A DNA stretch of 57,411 bases from Bacilli bacterium (GCA_024695405.1 JAILIF010000030.1:1-57411), one strand, 5' to 3'; shown: positions 9,259 through 18,522, counted from the first letter of the stretch. Notes: a model not told the origin generated them from the letters alone. Made by a program: numbers and translations.

Positions 9259-10455
9259 ATGAAAGCAATAAGAACATTACTTGCGTGCATTAGAAAAGCT
9301 GATCAAACATATAATCTTATTCAGCACGGTGATAAAATCGTCATTGGATTGTCCGGCGGAAAAGATAGTATTGCTTTAACCTACTGCTTATCACTTTATA
9401 GAAGGTTTTCACACACAGATTTTACTATCCAACCAGTCGTTTTAAACCTTGGATTTCCTGGATTTAATCCACAACCACTTATTGAATTTTGTAGATCTTT
9501 AAATCTAGATTTAATTGTCTCTGATAATACTGATGTATATAAAATTCTTACAATTCAAAAAGAAAATCAAAATTCAAAACATCTTCCTTGCTCTATTTGT
9601 TCAAGAATGAAGAAAGCAGCAATCAATAAGATTGCTAAGGAGATTGGATTTAATAAAGTTGCTTTTGCTCATCATGCAGAAGACGCTATTGAAACATTAT
9701 TTATGAACGAGATTTATGGAGGTAGAGTCGCTACTTTTTCTCCTAAAATGCATTTAGAAAAAGCAGATATAGAATTTATCAGACCTTTAATTCATGTAAG
9801 AGAATCAGATATTAAAAAATTAATTAAGGAAGAGAATCTCCCTATAGTAGGTTCTCATTGTCCCGCAGATAAAACCACCACTAGAGAAACTATAAAAAAT
9901 ATTTTAGATGGTTTATACAAAGAATTCCCTAAAGCCAAAGAATCATTTTTATCAATGCTAAGTAATTATGAACATGAAGATTTATGGAATAACAAAATCT
10001 ATATGCAAGTAGATCAAGAAGGTCTTTCTTTAAAGCCTATCGTCGATAAAATTGATGCTTTTGCTGCATACGATATTAGAAATAAAGTGTTTTGTATCGA
10101 ACAAAAAGTCCCTTATGAATTAGAAATCATTCTTGACGAAGAAAAAGACGCACATAACTATTTAATAACACTTGGCGAAGTTCCTATTGGTCATATTAGA
10201 TATAGAAAATTAGAAGATAATAAATACAAAGTCGAAAGATTCTGCATTTTAAAAGAATACCGAAATAAACACTATGGAAAGAAAGTATTTGATTACTTCT
10301 TAAATTATTTAGGTGCTCAATTTAATCCATGTACAATTTGTTTTGATGGACAAGCATATTTAAAAGAATTCTATGAATCTTGTGGGTGTGTTGTAATTGG
10401 AGATAAATTCATGGAAGCTGGAATTGAACATTATTACATGGAGAAAAAATATTAA
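9259..10455 (+). CDS. TtcA-type tRNA 2-thiolation ATPase fused to a GNAT acetyltransferase
   Basis: A 398-residue protein from ATG 9259. Residues 1-230 are a PP-loop ATPase of the TtcA/TilS superfamily: SGGKDS at 32-37, CSIC at 111-114 and Cys201 (GSHCPADK), matching the cysteine set that holds the Fe-S cluster in TtcA, which thiolates cytidine 32 in tRNA. Residues about 262-398 are a GNAT domain of the YjcF/ElaA type (IRNKVFCIEQKVPYE, HIRYRK, ERFCILKEYRNKHYGKKVF). This fusion is not one I know. It forms a plus-strand pair with the oxidoreductase 2 nt downstream and interrupts the rbfA-truB order. The first half is confident as PP-loop; exact tRNA target is inferred. Confidence 0.85.
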   Translation: MKAIRTLLACIRKADQTYNLIQHGDKIVIGLSGGKDSIALTYCLSLYRRFSHTDFTIQPVVLNLGFPGFNPQPLIEFCRSLNLDLIVSDNTDVYKILTIQKENQNSKHLPCSICSRMKKAAINKIAKEIGFNKVAFAHHAEDAIETLFMNEIYGGRVATFSPKMHLEKADIEFIRPLIHVRESDIKKLIKEENLPIVGSHCPADKTTTRETIKNILDGLYKEFPKAKESFLSMLSNYEHEDLWNNKIYMQVDQEGLSLKPIVDKIDAFAAYDIRNKVFCIEQKVPYELEIILDEEKDAHNYLITLGEVPIGHIRYRKLEDNKYKVERFCILKEYRNKHYGKKVFDYFLNYLGAQFNPCTICFDGQAYLKEFYESCGCVVIGDKFMEAGIEHYYMEKKY

Positions 10456-10457
10456 TC

Positions 10458-11429
10458 ATGTTTAATTGGGGTTTTATTGGAAGCGGAACAATTTGTAAAA
10501 ATGTAAGTAAACAACTTCTTAAAAACAAAAAACACAAGATTTCTTGTGTTTGGTCTCGCACGTACGAGCACGCAAATGCATTCGCGAAAAGTATAAGCGC
10601 GAAAACTTATAAAACAATCAATGAGCTTCTAAATGATAAAACACTTGATGCGATTTATATAGGCACTCCACACTCATCTCATTTTAAATATGCAAAAATG
10701 GCTCTCGAGAGAGGAATTCCTGTTCTTCTTGAAAAAGCATTCACGCTTTCTTATGAGAACACTTTAAAGCTACTAGAAATAGCAAAAAAGAATAACACAT
10801 ACATTTGTGAAGCTATGTGGACTTGGTTTTCACCTGTTGCTTTAACTGTTAAAGAATGGTTTTCAGCTAACAAAATCGGAAAACCATTAACAATGAGATC
10901 AAATTTCTGTGTACCCACTTTCTTTAGAAAGAAGGAAAGAATATTTAATAAATTATATGGTGGAGGTTCTTTATTAGATTTAGGAATATATCCTATTGCG
11001 TATGCATATAATTTATTTGGTTATCCTGATGATATAAAAGCGTCCGCTAAAATGAAAAATGGAGTAGATTTAGACTGTAAAATCACCCTTACATATAATT
11101 CAGGACTAATTTGTGAATTACGTTCAAGCATAAATAGACTTGGAAGCTGTTCCACAACTATTATTGGAGAAAACGGAAAAATAAAAGTTCCTGCTCCAAT
11201 GCACTGCTCTAGAAAAGCTTTCCTCAAAGGAAAAGAAAACATTAAATACCACGACTCTTATCCTTTTGGATTATATGAAAACGAATTTAATCTTGTTGAA
11301 GAAGAAATCAAGCAAGAAAAAAAGGAATCGAGTTACGTTCCTTTTAGTTCTACTCTCAATGTCATGAAGATCATTGAAGAGATTAAGAAGCAAATTGGCT
11401 TATCATACGATGAAGCCAATTCACTATAA
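10458..11429 (+). CDS. Gfo/Idh/MocA family oxidoreductase
   Basis: A 323-residue NAD(P)-dependent dehydrogenase: N-terminal Rossmann fold (GFIGSGTICKNVSKQL), the family's DAIYIGTPHSSHFKYAKMALERGIPVLLEKAF segment (the usual EKP reads EKA), and a C-terminal domain with GGGSLLDLGIYPIAYA. Relatives act on trans-dihydrodiols, sugars or inositols; substrate cannot be told. It starts 2 nt after the TtcA-GNAT gene, so the pair is cotranscribed. It converges on rbfA with one base between stop codons, and its terminator lies inside the rbfA coding region. Confidence 0.92.
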   Translation: MFNWGFIGSGTICKNVSKQLLKNKKHKISCVWSRTYEHANAFAKSISAKTYKTINELLNDKTLDAIYIGTPHSSHFKYAKMALERGIPVLLEKAFTLSYENTLKLLEIAKKNNTYICEAMWTWFSPVALTVKEWFSANKIGKPLTMRSNFCVPTFFRKKERIFNKLYGGGSLLDLGIYPIAYAYNLFGYPDDIKASAKMKNGVDLDCKITLTYNSGLICELRSSINRLGSCSTTIIGENGKIKVPAPMHCSRKAFLKGKENIKYHDSYPFGLYENEFNLVEEEIKQEKKESSYVPFSSTLNVMKIIEEIKKQIGLSYDEANSL

Positions 11430-11430
11430 T

Positions 11431-11766
11431 TTACTTTTTAGAGTTTTCAAGAAGCTCAGTAATACGGGCTTCTTTTTTATACCCTTCGTCAAGAACAAAT
11501 CTTAATTCAGGGCATCTTCTTGTATCTAATCTTGAGGCTAATTTACTACGGATAAATCCTTTAGATTTTTCCAATACTTTCATTCCTTCTAATTCTTGGT
11601 CTTCGATAATAAAACTTACATAAACAGTTGCATAAGAAATATCTGCGCTTACTTTAACTTCTGGAATTGTTACAAATCCTAAATGAGGATTCTTTAATTC
11701 GATTTGAATAATTTCAGCAACACCTTTTCTGATAATGCCTGCTATTCTTTCTTGTTTGTTTGCCAT
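11431..11766 (-). CDS. rbfA: Ribosome-binding factor A
   Basis: A 111-residue KH-type protein of normal length needed for 16S rRNA maturation in the small subunit. Motifs RIAGIIRKGVAEIIQIELKNPHLGFVTIPEVKVSADISYATVYVS and RCPELRFVLDEGYKK fit RbfA. Its start overlaps the infB stop by one base, so it is the last gene of the rimP-nusA-infB-rbfA unit. The neighbouring oxidoreductase's terminator overlaps its 3' codons. Confidence 0.96.
   Translation of the reverse strand: MANKQERIAGIIRKGVAEIIQIELKNPHLGFVTIPEVKVSADISYATVYVSFIIEDQELEGMKVLEKSKGFIRSKLASRLDTRRCPELRFVLDEGYKKEARITELLENSKK
11449..11478 (+). terminator. Plus-strand terminator embedded in rbfA coding sequence
   Basis: GAAGC/GCTTC stem with an approximately 12-nt loop followed by TTTTTT on the plus strand, starting 20 nt after the oxidoreductase stop. 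It lies within the last codons of rbfA on the other strand, an economical use of the same bases. Confidence 0.65.
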
Positions 11767-13595
11767 TATTCGTCCTTATTTACCATTTCGTAGAATTCGA
11801 TAATATCGTTGACCTTTTCATCATTGAAGTTTTCGATTGTCATACCACATTCGAAACCTGCTTTGACTTCTTTAGCTTGATCTTTACCTCTTTGTAATGA
11901 AGCTAATTTACCTTCATAAATAACAACGCCATCTCTCATGATTCTACATAATGAGTTGTTTTTAACAACTCCATCAGTAATCATACATCCTGCGATTGTT
12001 CCAATTTTAGATACTTTGAATAATTGTCTAACTTCAGCTTGACCAAGAATAGATTCTGTTAATTCTGCTGGAGTCATACCTTTCATTGCTGCTTGAATTT
12101 CTTCAATCAAAGCATAAATGATTTTGTGCAATCTGATTTCAACTTTTTCTTCTTCAGCTTTAGCACGTGTTCTTGCATCTGGACGTACATTGAATCCATA
12201 GATGATTGCGTTACTAGCATTAGCTAATAAAACATCTGATTCAGTGATAGCGCCTGAAGTTGCACGAACAATATTAATTTTAATCTTATCTGTAGAAAGC
12301 TTTTCTAAAGATGCTTTAACAGCTTCTGCAGAACCAGTAGAGTCCGCTTTAACAATAATGTTAAAGTTGATAACTTCTCCAGTATTTGCAAGTAAGTCTT
12401 CTAACTTAGCACCACCAGATTTTGCCTTTTCAGCTTCATCTTTTGCAAGTTTACGCTTCATCGCGATTTCTTTAGCTTCAGCTTCAGTTGGGAAAGCCAT
12501 GAAACGATCACCTGCCAATGGTGTTTCACTTAAACCAATAACGCTAACTGGTGTACTTGGAGTAGCAACACTAACCACTGCTTTATATTCGTTAGTCATT
12601 CTACGTGCTTTACCATACGAAGTACCTACAACTAAGTAGTCACCTTCTCTTAAAGAACCATTTTGAACTAATAAAGTTGCTTTAGGCCCTTCATTTTTAT
12701 CAAGGACTGCCTCTAAGACAGTACCCATTGCAAATCTGTCTGGATTTGCTTTAAGTTCTTTCATTTCTGCAACTAAGACGATGCTTTCAAGCAATGCATC
12801 GATACCTTTTTTCTGCTTTGCAGAAATTTCAACGCAGATAACATCTCCACCATATTCTTCAGCGACTAATTCATGAGCCATTAATTCGTTTTTGACTCTC
12901 GAAGGATCTGCACCTGCTTTATCTACTTTATTAATTGCAACAATAATTGGTACTCCTGCAGCTTTTGCGTGGTCAATAGCTTCAATTGTTTGAGGCATAA
13001 CACCGTCATCTGCAGCGACAACTAAGACAACAATATCAGTAACACTAGCGCCTCTAGCTCTCATTGCAGTGAAAGCTTCGTGGCCTGGAGTATCGATAAA
13101 TGTTACTTTTTGTCCATTTACTTCTTTTTGATAAGCACCAATTTCTTGTGAAATTCCACCAGCCTCGGAATCAACTAAGTTGGAATTTCTAATTGCGTCA
13201 ATTAAAGTTGTTTTACCATGGTCAACGTGTCCCATGACTGTAACAACTGGTGGGCGAGGTTTTAACTTAGAAGGATCGTCTTTGATTTCGACATCTTCGA
13301 AGTTTTCCGCCGCAACAATAACTTTTTTCTCGAAATCGTAACCGAATTCAAGACAAATAGTTCCGATTAATTCATCATCTAGAACTGTATTGATAGTAAT
13401 CATCTTTCCTTGCATAAAAAGGAATTTAATGATGTCACCAACAGGAATTTCTAAAGTTTTAGATAATTCCCCAACAGTAATAGCGCCAGTATAAGTAAAA
13501 ACTCCACCGTTAACTTTAGTTCTTACTTTGTCAGCCTTAACTTTAGTAGAGACGTTTGTTTCTCTATCAAAGTTTTTATTGTTATTCTTTCCCAT
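11766..13595 (-). CDS. infB: Translation initiation factor IF-2 (short form)
   Basis: A 609-residue IF-2, short because it lacks the long N-terminal extension of many homologues. It has an IF2N-like segment ([19 protein letters not shown]), the GTPase domain ([29 protein letters not shown]) and domains II-IV to the C-terminus. It brings initiator tRNA to the 30S subunit. RBS AGGAGGTG. Directly downstream is rbfA (one-base overlap); directly upstream, 42 bp away, is nusA. The small genes ylxR and ylxQ that often sit between nusA and infB in Firmicutes are absent. Confidence 0.98.
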   Translation of the reverse strand: MGKNNNKNFDRETNVSTKVKADKVRTKVNGGVFTYTGAITVGELSKTLEIPVGDIIKFLFMQGKMITINTVLDDELIGTICLEFGYDFEKKVIVAAENFEDVEIKDDPSKLKPRPPVVTVMGHVDHGKTTLIDAIRNSNLVDSEAGGISQEIGAYQKEVNGQKVTFIDTPGHEAFTAMRARGASVTDIVVLVVAADDGVMPQTIEAIDHAKAAGVPIIVAINKVDKAGADPSRVKNELMAHELVAEEYGGDVICVEISAKQKKGIDALLESIVLVAEMKELKANPDRFAMGTVLEAVLDKNEGPKATLLVQNGSLREGDYLVVGTSYGKARRMTNEYKAVVSVATPSTPVSVIGLSETPLAGDRFMAFPTEAEAKEIAMKRKLAKDEAEKAKSGGAKLEDLLANTGEVINFNIIVKADSTGSAEAVKASLEKLSTDKIKINIVRATSGAITESDVLLANASNAIIYGFNVRPDARTRAKAEEEKVEIRLHKIIYALIEEIQAAMKGMTPAELTESILGQAEVRQLFKVSKIGTIAGCMITDGVVKNNSLCRIMRDGVVIYEGKLASLQRGKDQAKEVKAGFECGMTIENFNDEKVNDIIEFYEMVNKDE

Positions 13596-13637
13596 ATTGG
13601 CACCTCCTATTTAACAATTTTTGAAAATGATTATCTA

Positions 13638-15338
13638 TTAGCGGTTATCCTCATCGTAGTAATCATCATATTCATCGTAATCGACATCATCTTCATCTTC
13701 GTAATCATCTTCAGATTCTTCTGCGTCGAGTTCTGCGAGTTCTTCTTCTGTATAAATAGACATTCTTTCAGCGGAAGATGTATCAGTAACACCTTTCTTG
13801 TCATCTTTATCTTCAGATTCTTCTTTCTTTTTGTTGAATTTCTTCTTTGAAGAAGTTTTCTTATTGTTATCTTCGGACTCAAGGGAAGCTTCTAAATCTG
13901 CTAATGAAGTTGTTGTCTTAACAGTTGTTGTAGGAGCAACTGGAGTTTCTTCAACAGGTTTTTCTTCTGCTTTTGCAGCGACTGGAGCTTCTTCTTCAAC
14001 TGGAGCGACTACTTCTTCAGTTTCTTCAACTTCAGCTTCTAAAGCTTCATTTAAATCATCATTTACACTATCGTCATAAACTCTATCTTGTGGAGCGACA
14101 TATCCTTCTGGTAATCCAGGGAGAACAGTTGTATTAACTTTGATGTCATTTCTTGCAGCGGTTGCAGCAGCCATTTCAGCAGCTTTTTGTGCAGCAAGTT
14201 CCATAACGAGTTTGTTCTTAGCTTCAAGTTCAGCAGCTTGAAGTTCTTCGATTGTTTGATATGATAAGTTAGCTTCCATAGCTTCTGTTTCTAACTTGAT
14301 ATCAATGTGGTATCCAGTTAATTTAGCAGCTAATCTAACGTTAGCACCTTTACGGCCGATAGCGAGTGAGAATGAATCGTCTTTGACGATTGCAGTAGCA
14401 CTCTTTTCATCTGGATTAACAATAACGCCAGCGACACGTGCAGGTTTTAAAGCTTCAATAATGAATAAACCTGGGTTTTCGCTCCAAGCGATAACGTCAA
14501 TTTTTTCTTTTGCTTGGCCATTCCCTAAATGACCAACAACTTTTTGAATTTTAGTACCATTAGGGCCAATACAAGCACCTGCAGGATCGATATTTGGATC
14601 AGGAGAATAAACAGCAATTTTACTTCTTTCGCCAGCTTCACGCGCAATACCTTTAACGATAACAGAACCATTATAAATATCTGGAACTTCTTCGTTCAAA
14701 ATGCATCTTAGGAAGCCTTCGTTGGATCTAGAAACAACAATGTGAGCACCTTTAGTTCCACTAGCAACGTCGCTAATGTAAACCTTAATTTGGTCACCAA
14801 CATTGAATTTTTCTTCACCAATCAATTGGCTATGAGGCAAGTAGACTGAAGTACGAACTAAGTTAACAGTAACACCTTTTTCATCGACTTTTTCGACTTT
14901 ACCAGTGATAATTGTGCCAATTTTATCCTTGAATGCTTCATAAAGAATGCCCTTTTCTGCTTCAGCAAACTTTTGATGCATGATTGATTTAATTGACATA
15001 GCTGTTGCTTTTCTTAAATCATCAATACTTGCTTCAATGAAGTATTCATCGCCATCTTTATATTGTGGTTTCTTCTTTCCTTCATTTGCGTCTTCTGTTG
15101 CGATTTCTAAGAAATCGTCTTGAACATCATCTCTGACAATTTTAACTTGCCACATTTCGATAATGCCTTTGTCTGCATCGATGTTAACTCTAACATCTGC
15201 ATCATCACCACCGAGTTGTTTACGGTAGCCTTTGATAAGTGCTTCCTCTAGGGCAGCAAGCACTGTCTCTCTTGTAATTCCTTTGCCAGCTTCAATTTCT
15301 TCTAAAGCAGCATTGAATTGCGTTGCGTCAATAGTCAT
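13638..15338 (-). CDS. nusA: Transcription termination/antitermination protein NusA with long acidic tail
   Basis: A 566-residue protein. The NusA N-terminal domain (about 1-130), S1 domain (about 135-200; GTIITGKVEKVDEKGVTVNL) and two KH domains (about 205-345; DPAGACIGPNGTKIQ, SLAIGRKGANVRLAAKLTG) are all present. After residue about 390 comes a 170-residue low-complexity tail rich in Glu, Asp, Thr and Val, ending in Asp/Tyr-rich sequence; Firmicute NusA usually stops after KH2, so the tail is unusual. It binds RNA polymerase and modulates pausing and termination. RBS AAGGAG. It follows rimP by 13 nt. The ORF at 13631 is a frame shadow of the tail. Confidence 0.97.
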   Translation of the reverse strand: MTIDATQFNAALEEIEAGKGITRETVLAALEEALIKGYRKQLGGDDADVRVNIDADKGIIEMWQVKIVRDDVQDDFLEIATEDANEGKKKPQYKDGDEYFIEASIDDLRKATAMSIKSIMHQKFAEAEKGILYEAFKDKIGTIITGKVEKVDEKGVTVNLVRTSVYLPHSQLIGEEKFNVGDQIKVYISDVASGTKGAHIVVSRSNEGFLRCILNEEVPDIYNGSVIVKGIAREAGERSKIAVYSPDPNIDPAGACIGPNGTKIQKVVGHLGNGQAKEKIDVIAWSENPGLFIIEALKPARVAGVIVNPDEKSATAIVKDDSFSLAIGRKGANVRLAAKLTGYHIDIKLETEAMEANLSYQTIEELQAAELEAKNKLVMELAAQKAAEMAAATAARNDIKVNTTVLPGLPEGYVAPQDRVYDDSVNDDLNEALEAEVEETEEVVAPVEEEAPVAAKAEEKPVEETPVAPTTTVKTTTSLADLEASLESEDNNKKTSSKKKFNKKKEESEDKDDKKGVTDTSSAERMSIYTEEELAELDAEESEDDYEDEDDVDYDEYDDYYDEDNR

Positions 15339-15351
15339 AACTATTTACTCC

Positions 15352-15810
15352 TTAAAATTTAATTGCTAAGCGTATTTTTAAGATGTTAGTTTTCACAACT
15401 TCAACATCTTTGCTTCTTGTTTTAATTCTCTTAGTTATTAAGATTGAATCACTATTTACTTCTTTTAAAGTGCCTTCAAAAATATTTTCTCCATCAATTG
15501 GATTATTAACGTGTACATTAACATAACTATCAACGTACTTATCTAATTCATCCACTTTCAATGGCTTTTCAGCACCCAAAGAAGAAATATCAAGGTTATA
15601 TGCAGTATCAAATGGGTCTACTTCATCTAAATATGTATTAAGTACATTTGTTACTTCAACAATGTCTTCCATATTAATTGGAGCGACTCTATCGACTACA
15701 ATACTTACTTGCAAAGAGCCATTATTTCTGGATACGTTTAAACTAACAAGATCATAATTGATACTAGCTAATTTGTTTGAGACGAGTTCAGATAATTGTT
15801 TTTCTTCCAT
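15352..15810 (-). CDS. rimP: Ribosome maturation factor RimP
   Basis: A 152-residue protein, normal length, first gene of rimP-nusA-infB-rbfA. The segments NNGSLQVSIVVDRVAPINMEDIVEVTNVLNTYLDE and YNLDISSLGAEKPLK correspond to the conserved RimP central motif (usual form LEVSSPGxxRPL; here SSLGAEKPL). It assists 30S subunit assembly. RBS AAGGGAGA. Upstream are a strong promoter and a terminator-like hairpin ending 19 nt before the ATG, suggesting leader attenuation. Confidence 0.93.
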   Translation of the reverse strand: MEEKQLSELVSNKLASINYDLVSLNVSRNNGSLQVSIVVDRVAPINMEDIVEVTNVLNTYLDEVDPFDTAYNLDISSLGAEKPLKVDELDKYVDSYVNVHVNNPIDGENIFEGTLKEVNSDSILITKRIKTRSKDVEVVKTNILKIRLAIKF

Positions 15811-15820
15811 AATTCTCCCT

Positions 15821-15853
15821 TAAAAACAAAGAGTGGCCATTTCGGTCACTCTT
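15821..15853 (-). promoter_or_regulatory. Terminator-like hairpin in the rimP-nusA leader (candidate attenuator)
   Basis: Ten-base arms AAGAGTGACC/GGCCACTCTT (one A-C mismatch in the RNA) with a 5-nt loop, followed by TGTTTTT, end just before the rimP Shine-Dalgarno. Because the promoter at 15890-15918 is upstream, this hairpin lies inside the operon leader and could stop transcription before rimP. Alternatively it is just the terminator of the upstream gene. Confidence 0.55.
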
Positions 15854-15889
15854 GTTCAGAGTATTGTACTTTCTTTCGAAAGCACCATT

Positions 15890-15918
15890 ATCATAATTGA
15901 ATATTTACAATTTGTAAA
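15890..15918 (-). promoter_or_regulatory. Promoter of the rimP-nusA-infB-rbfA operon
   Basis: TTTACA, 17 bp, TATGAT on the minus strand, about 80 bp before rimP. One of the best sigma-A-type matches in the window. Confidence 0.65.
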
Positions 15919-15953
15919 CAACAATTTGAAATAATTTCAATAACGCTTTCTAA

Positions 15954-16934
15954 TCACTCTTTTTTTTCGTTTTCAGCATTGTTATTTTGATTGGATTCTT
16001 CCTCTTTAACTTCTTGCTGTTTATTTTCTTCTATTGGAATATCATCTTGAGCGTTTTCGTTAACTGAAGCTTTTGCTTGATTATTTACATTAGCGGGGGC
16101 TTCTACGTTTTCTTCTATTGGTTGAGGCTCCACTACAGTTTCTTCAACAACAGTTTCGTTTTTCTTTGATTTACGTGATTTTTTTATTTCGATTTTTTCT
16201 TCTTTGTTTTTGTTTTTTCTAATCAAAGCAGCATCTGCAACATAAAGCTTTCCTTTAATAAATAAAACATTAATCCAATATTGTGCAATCCAACAAATAA
16301 GCAATATGATCCAAAGGATATATTGTAAAGGACAAGTCTTAGCAATATATATATCACCATCGCCAAGAACCTCTTTAGCAATATATTTTGTGCAAAAATT
16401 TGTGATAAACGAACTAATAACAAATAATGTCAAAACAAAGAACGCAACCACTGTTAATCTTCTTGAAATATATGGATATGTTCCAGTTGCTAATCTAATG
16501 ATTCCTTCAACGAAAATAAATAACGCTAAAATGCATAAAGTAATGTATCCAAACGCAAGGATATAATCAAACACATCAGAAATAGAATTTTGAGTATACC
16601 AACCCACCGCTGCGTTTCCAATATTGGTAGCCTCTTTAAAAGAGCTCAGGTAATTAAACAAGTCAGAATTATATTTACTAGATGCGAAAAAATGGGTTCC
16701 TTTAGCAAAAGATTCTAAGAAATTAATTTTTAAAAAACTGTTAGCAAGAACATTATGAGCATAGTCAATAGCGTTAGCTTGCATTACCACGCCATTAATC
16801 GTAGCTCCTATAATAGGGAATAAAGTTAAGCAAAATAAAATCATTAAACCTAAAAATACACAAATAGATCCACTTAAAATACTTCCCAATGAACGTTTTG
16901 GATAAATTTTAATACCGTTAACTTTACTTACCAT
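15954..16934 (-). CDS. Membrane protein with charged C-terminal tail, function unknown
   Basis: A 326-residue protein I do not recognise. It has about four membrane segments (near residues 20-50, 120-145, 160-185 and 200-225) and a cytoplasmic-looking tail from about 240 to the end, rich in Lys first and then Glu, Asn and Gln (KNKNKEEKIEIKKSRKSKK; EENKQQEVKEEESNQNNN). It ends in TGA. ATTATA 8 nt before the start codon on the plus strand (TATAAT in the minus sense) and the lack of a Shine-Dalgarno suggest a leaderless start. It follows another unknown membrane protein by 21 bp. Confidence 0.7.
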   Translation of the reverse strand: MVSKVNGIKIYPKRSLGSILSGSICVFLGLMILFCLTLFPIIGATINGVVMQANAIDYAHNVLANSFLKINFLESFAKGTHFFASSKYNSDLFNYLSSFKEATNIGNAAVGWYTQNSISDVFDYILAFGYITLCILALFIFVEGIIRLATGTYPYISRRLTVVAFFVLTLFVISSFITNFCTKYIAKEVLGDGDIYIAKTCPLQYILWIILLICWIAQYWINVLFIKGKLYVADAALIRKNKNKEEKIEIKKSRKSKKNETVVEETVVEPQPIEENVEAPANVNNQAKASVNENAQDDIPIEENKQQEVKEEESNQNNNAENEKKE

Positions 16935-16955
16935 ACGAAATTATTATATACGATA

Positions 16956-17645
16956 TTAGTCCTTGTTTGTTCTTAACTTTTTTAATTTCTTTCTTTTTAA
17001 AGAAGATAAAATGAATAAAGCAATTGAACAAGCGATAATCGATACACCTATTACTATTGCACAAACCATAAAAAAGCTCTCTGGTAAAATCAAAATTATG
17101 TGATTAATTTCAGGATCAATGAAGTAATCTAACTTACCAGGAAACAGTATTCTATGAAAATAATCAAAAGCTATATCAAAATTAATAGCGGCAAAAATGC
17201 CGATTGTCAAAGGTACTACAATAATACACCATGCAGCAACTGAATATGTTTTAGGATAAATAATAAAACTTTTTTTCTTCTTTTCGATTATTTTTAAAAC
17301 AATGATTCCGATTAAACCAATAAGTAAAAACGCAAAATCTATAGTGAATAAAGTTCTACAATCCCTAAAATGTGGAATATCACTTTCTGAGTATAAGAGC
17401 TTACCCGCTGAAAAAGGAGCGTAAAAACAACAATAATTCAAAACTTCATTGTAGCCTTCAACGACGTCATCGAAAGTATAATTTAAACCTGTATATTCAT
17501 TAAGACTTTCCACTATTCCCATTGGCTTTATACAAAGAGTATGAATAAATCTACAAAATATTGGTAAAGCAATAGAAAAACTAATTACAAAAATAAACGC
17601 AAATAAACCAAATAAAATGTTTAAAAACACATTTCGTATTTTCAT
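16956..17645 (-). CDS. Small membrane protein, function unknown
   Basis: A 229-residue protein with about four hydrophobic segments (near 5-30, 95-115, 128-150 and 190-215) and a basic C-terminus (SSLKRKKLKKLR). The extracellular-looking loop between the first two segments contains several Tyr and Cys residues. No family recognised. It lies between the Sel1 gene (15 bp upstream) and the larger membrane protein (21 bp downstream); the three may be one unit. Confidence 0.7.
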   Translation of the reverse strand: MKIRNVFLNILFGLFAFIFVISFSIALPIFCRFIHTLCIKPMGIVESLNEYTGLNYTFDDVVEGYNEVLNYCCFYAPFSAGKLLYSESDIPHFRDCRTLFTIDFAFLLIGLIGIIVLKIIEKKKKSFIIYPKTYSVAAWCIIVVPLTIGIFAAINFDIAFDYFHRILFPGKLDYFIDPEINHIILILPESFFMVCAIVIGVSIIACSIALFILSSLKRKKLKKLRTNKD

Positions 17646-17660
17646 AAAAGCACCAAATTA

Positions 17661-18455
17661 TTAAACACTCTTTTTAAGAGCTTCTGCTTTCCAAAACTGC
17701 GATATTTCTTCGTTTTTTAATGTGCCAATGCCTTTTTCGTAATACTCAGCAAGTCGATTCATCGCACCTGAAGAGCCTTTCTTTGCGGCTTTTAACAATA
17801 ATGATAGAGATTTTGAATTATCTTGATCCACAACTTTTCCGCTTCTATAAAGATCTGCTAAAAGAACAAGACATTTAGGATTATTGTTAAATGAGCCTTT
17901 TTTAAGCAAATCAATAGCTAATTTAGGATTACATTTTTCAAAATTATTATCTAGAAGAAGTAAGCTTCTTAAATATAAAACATCAGCATTATCGCTATTA
18001 CACTTGCGTAAAATAGACATGCATTTATTTAAATCTTTATCACAGCCACAGCCAATTCTATACATATTCGCTAACAAAAATAATGACTTATCATAATTTT
18101 GAACAGCGGATTCGTATGCAAAATTAAATGCCTTCTTTTCATCTTTTTCTACTCCGACACCGTTCATATAACATACTGCAACATTGTATTGAGATATGTA
18201 ATCTCCACACTTTGCAGATTTTAAGTAATACTCAAAAGCCTTTTCTTTATTTACGTCTACCCCTAGACCTTTTTCAAAGAAATACCCAATTTTTCTTAAG
18301 TATGTAGGCTTATCTGTATTGATAATTCTGGTTAGATAAGAAAAAGCCCTAACATAGTTACCTTTATCTTGATAATGACTGGCAAGCATGAATATGGCAT
18401 CTTCATTATTTAATAATGCTAATTTTTGATACTTTATTAAATCAATCTCATCCAT
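17661..18455 (-). CDS. Sel1/TPR-like repeat protein
   Basis: A 264-residue cytoplasmic-looking protein built of Sel1-like helical repeats of about 36 residues, for example GYFFEKGLGVDVNKEKAFEY, AVCYMNGVGVEKDEKKAF and MNRLAEYYEKGIG. Such solenoids are protein-interaction scaffolds; no catalytic domain is visible. TATTCT with an extended TG lies 6 nt before ATG, and there is no Shine-Dalgarno, so the mRNA is probably leaderless. It is divergent from mntP. Confidence 0.85.
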   Translation of the reverse strand: MDEIDLIKYQKLALLNNEDAIFMLASHYQDKGNYVRAFSYLTRIINTDKPTYLRKIGYFFEKGLGVDVNKEKAFEYYLKSAKCGDYISQYNVAVCYMNGVGVEKDEKKAFNFAYESAVQNYDKSLFLLANMYRIGCGCDKDLNKCMSILRKCNSDNADVLYLRSLLLLDNNFEKCNPKLAIDLLKKGSFNNNPKCLVLLADLYRSGKVVDQDNSKSLSLLLKAAKKGSSGAMNRLAEYYEKGIGTLKNEEISQFWKAEALKKSV

Positions 18456-18485
18456 GCGTATAGAATAGCATATTTTTATAAAATA

Positions 18486-18514
18486 TTGACATACAGAATA
18501 TTGAAGTTTAAATT
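18486..18514 (+). promoter_or_regulatory. Promoter of mntP
   Basis: TTGACA, 17 bp, TAAATT, ending 8 nt before the mntP ATG, so the transcript starts at or next to the start codon. There is no room for a manganese riboswitch leader. Confidence 0.6.
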
Positions 18515-18522
18515 AATTTTCT

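Noticed and set aside
13631-13882. 83-aa Lys/Met-rich minus ORF
   Set aside because: A frame shadow of the low-complexity acidic nusA tail.
18456-18522. Manganese (yybP-ykoY) riboswitch before mntP
   Set aside because: The promoter ends 8 nt before ATG, leaving no leader for a riboswitch.
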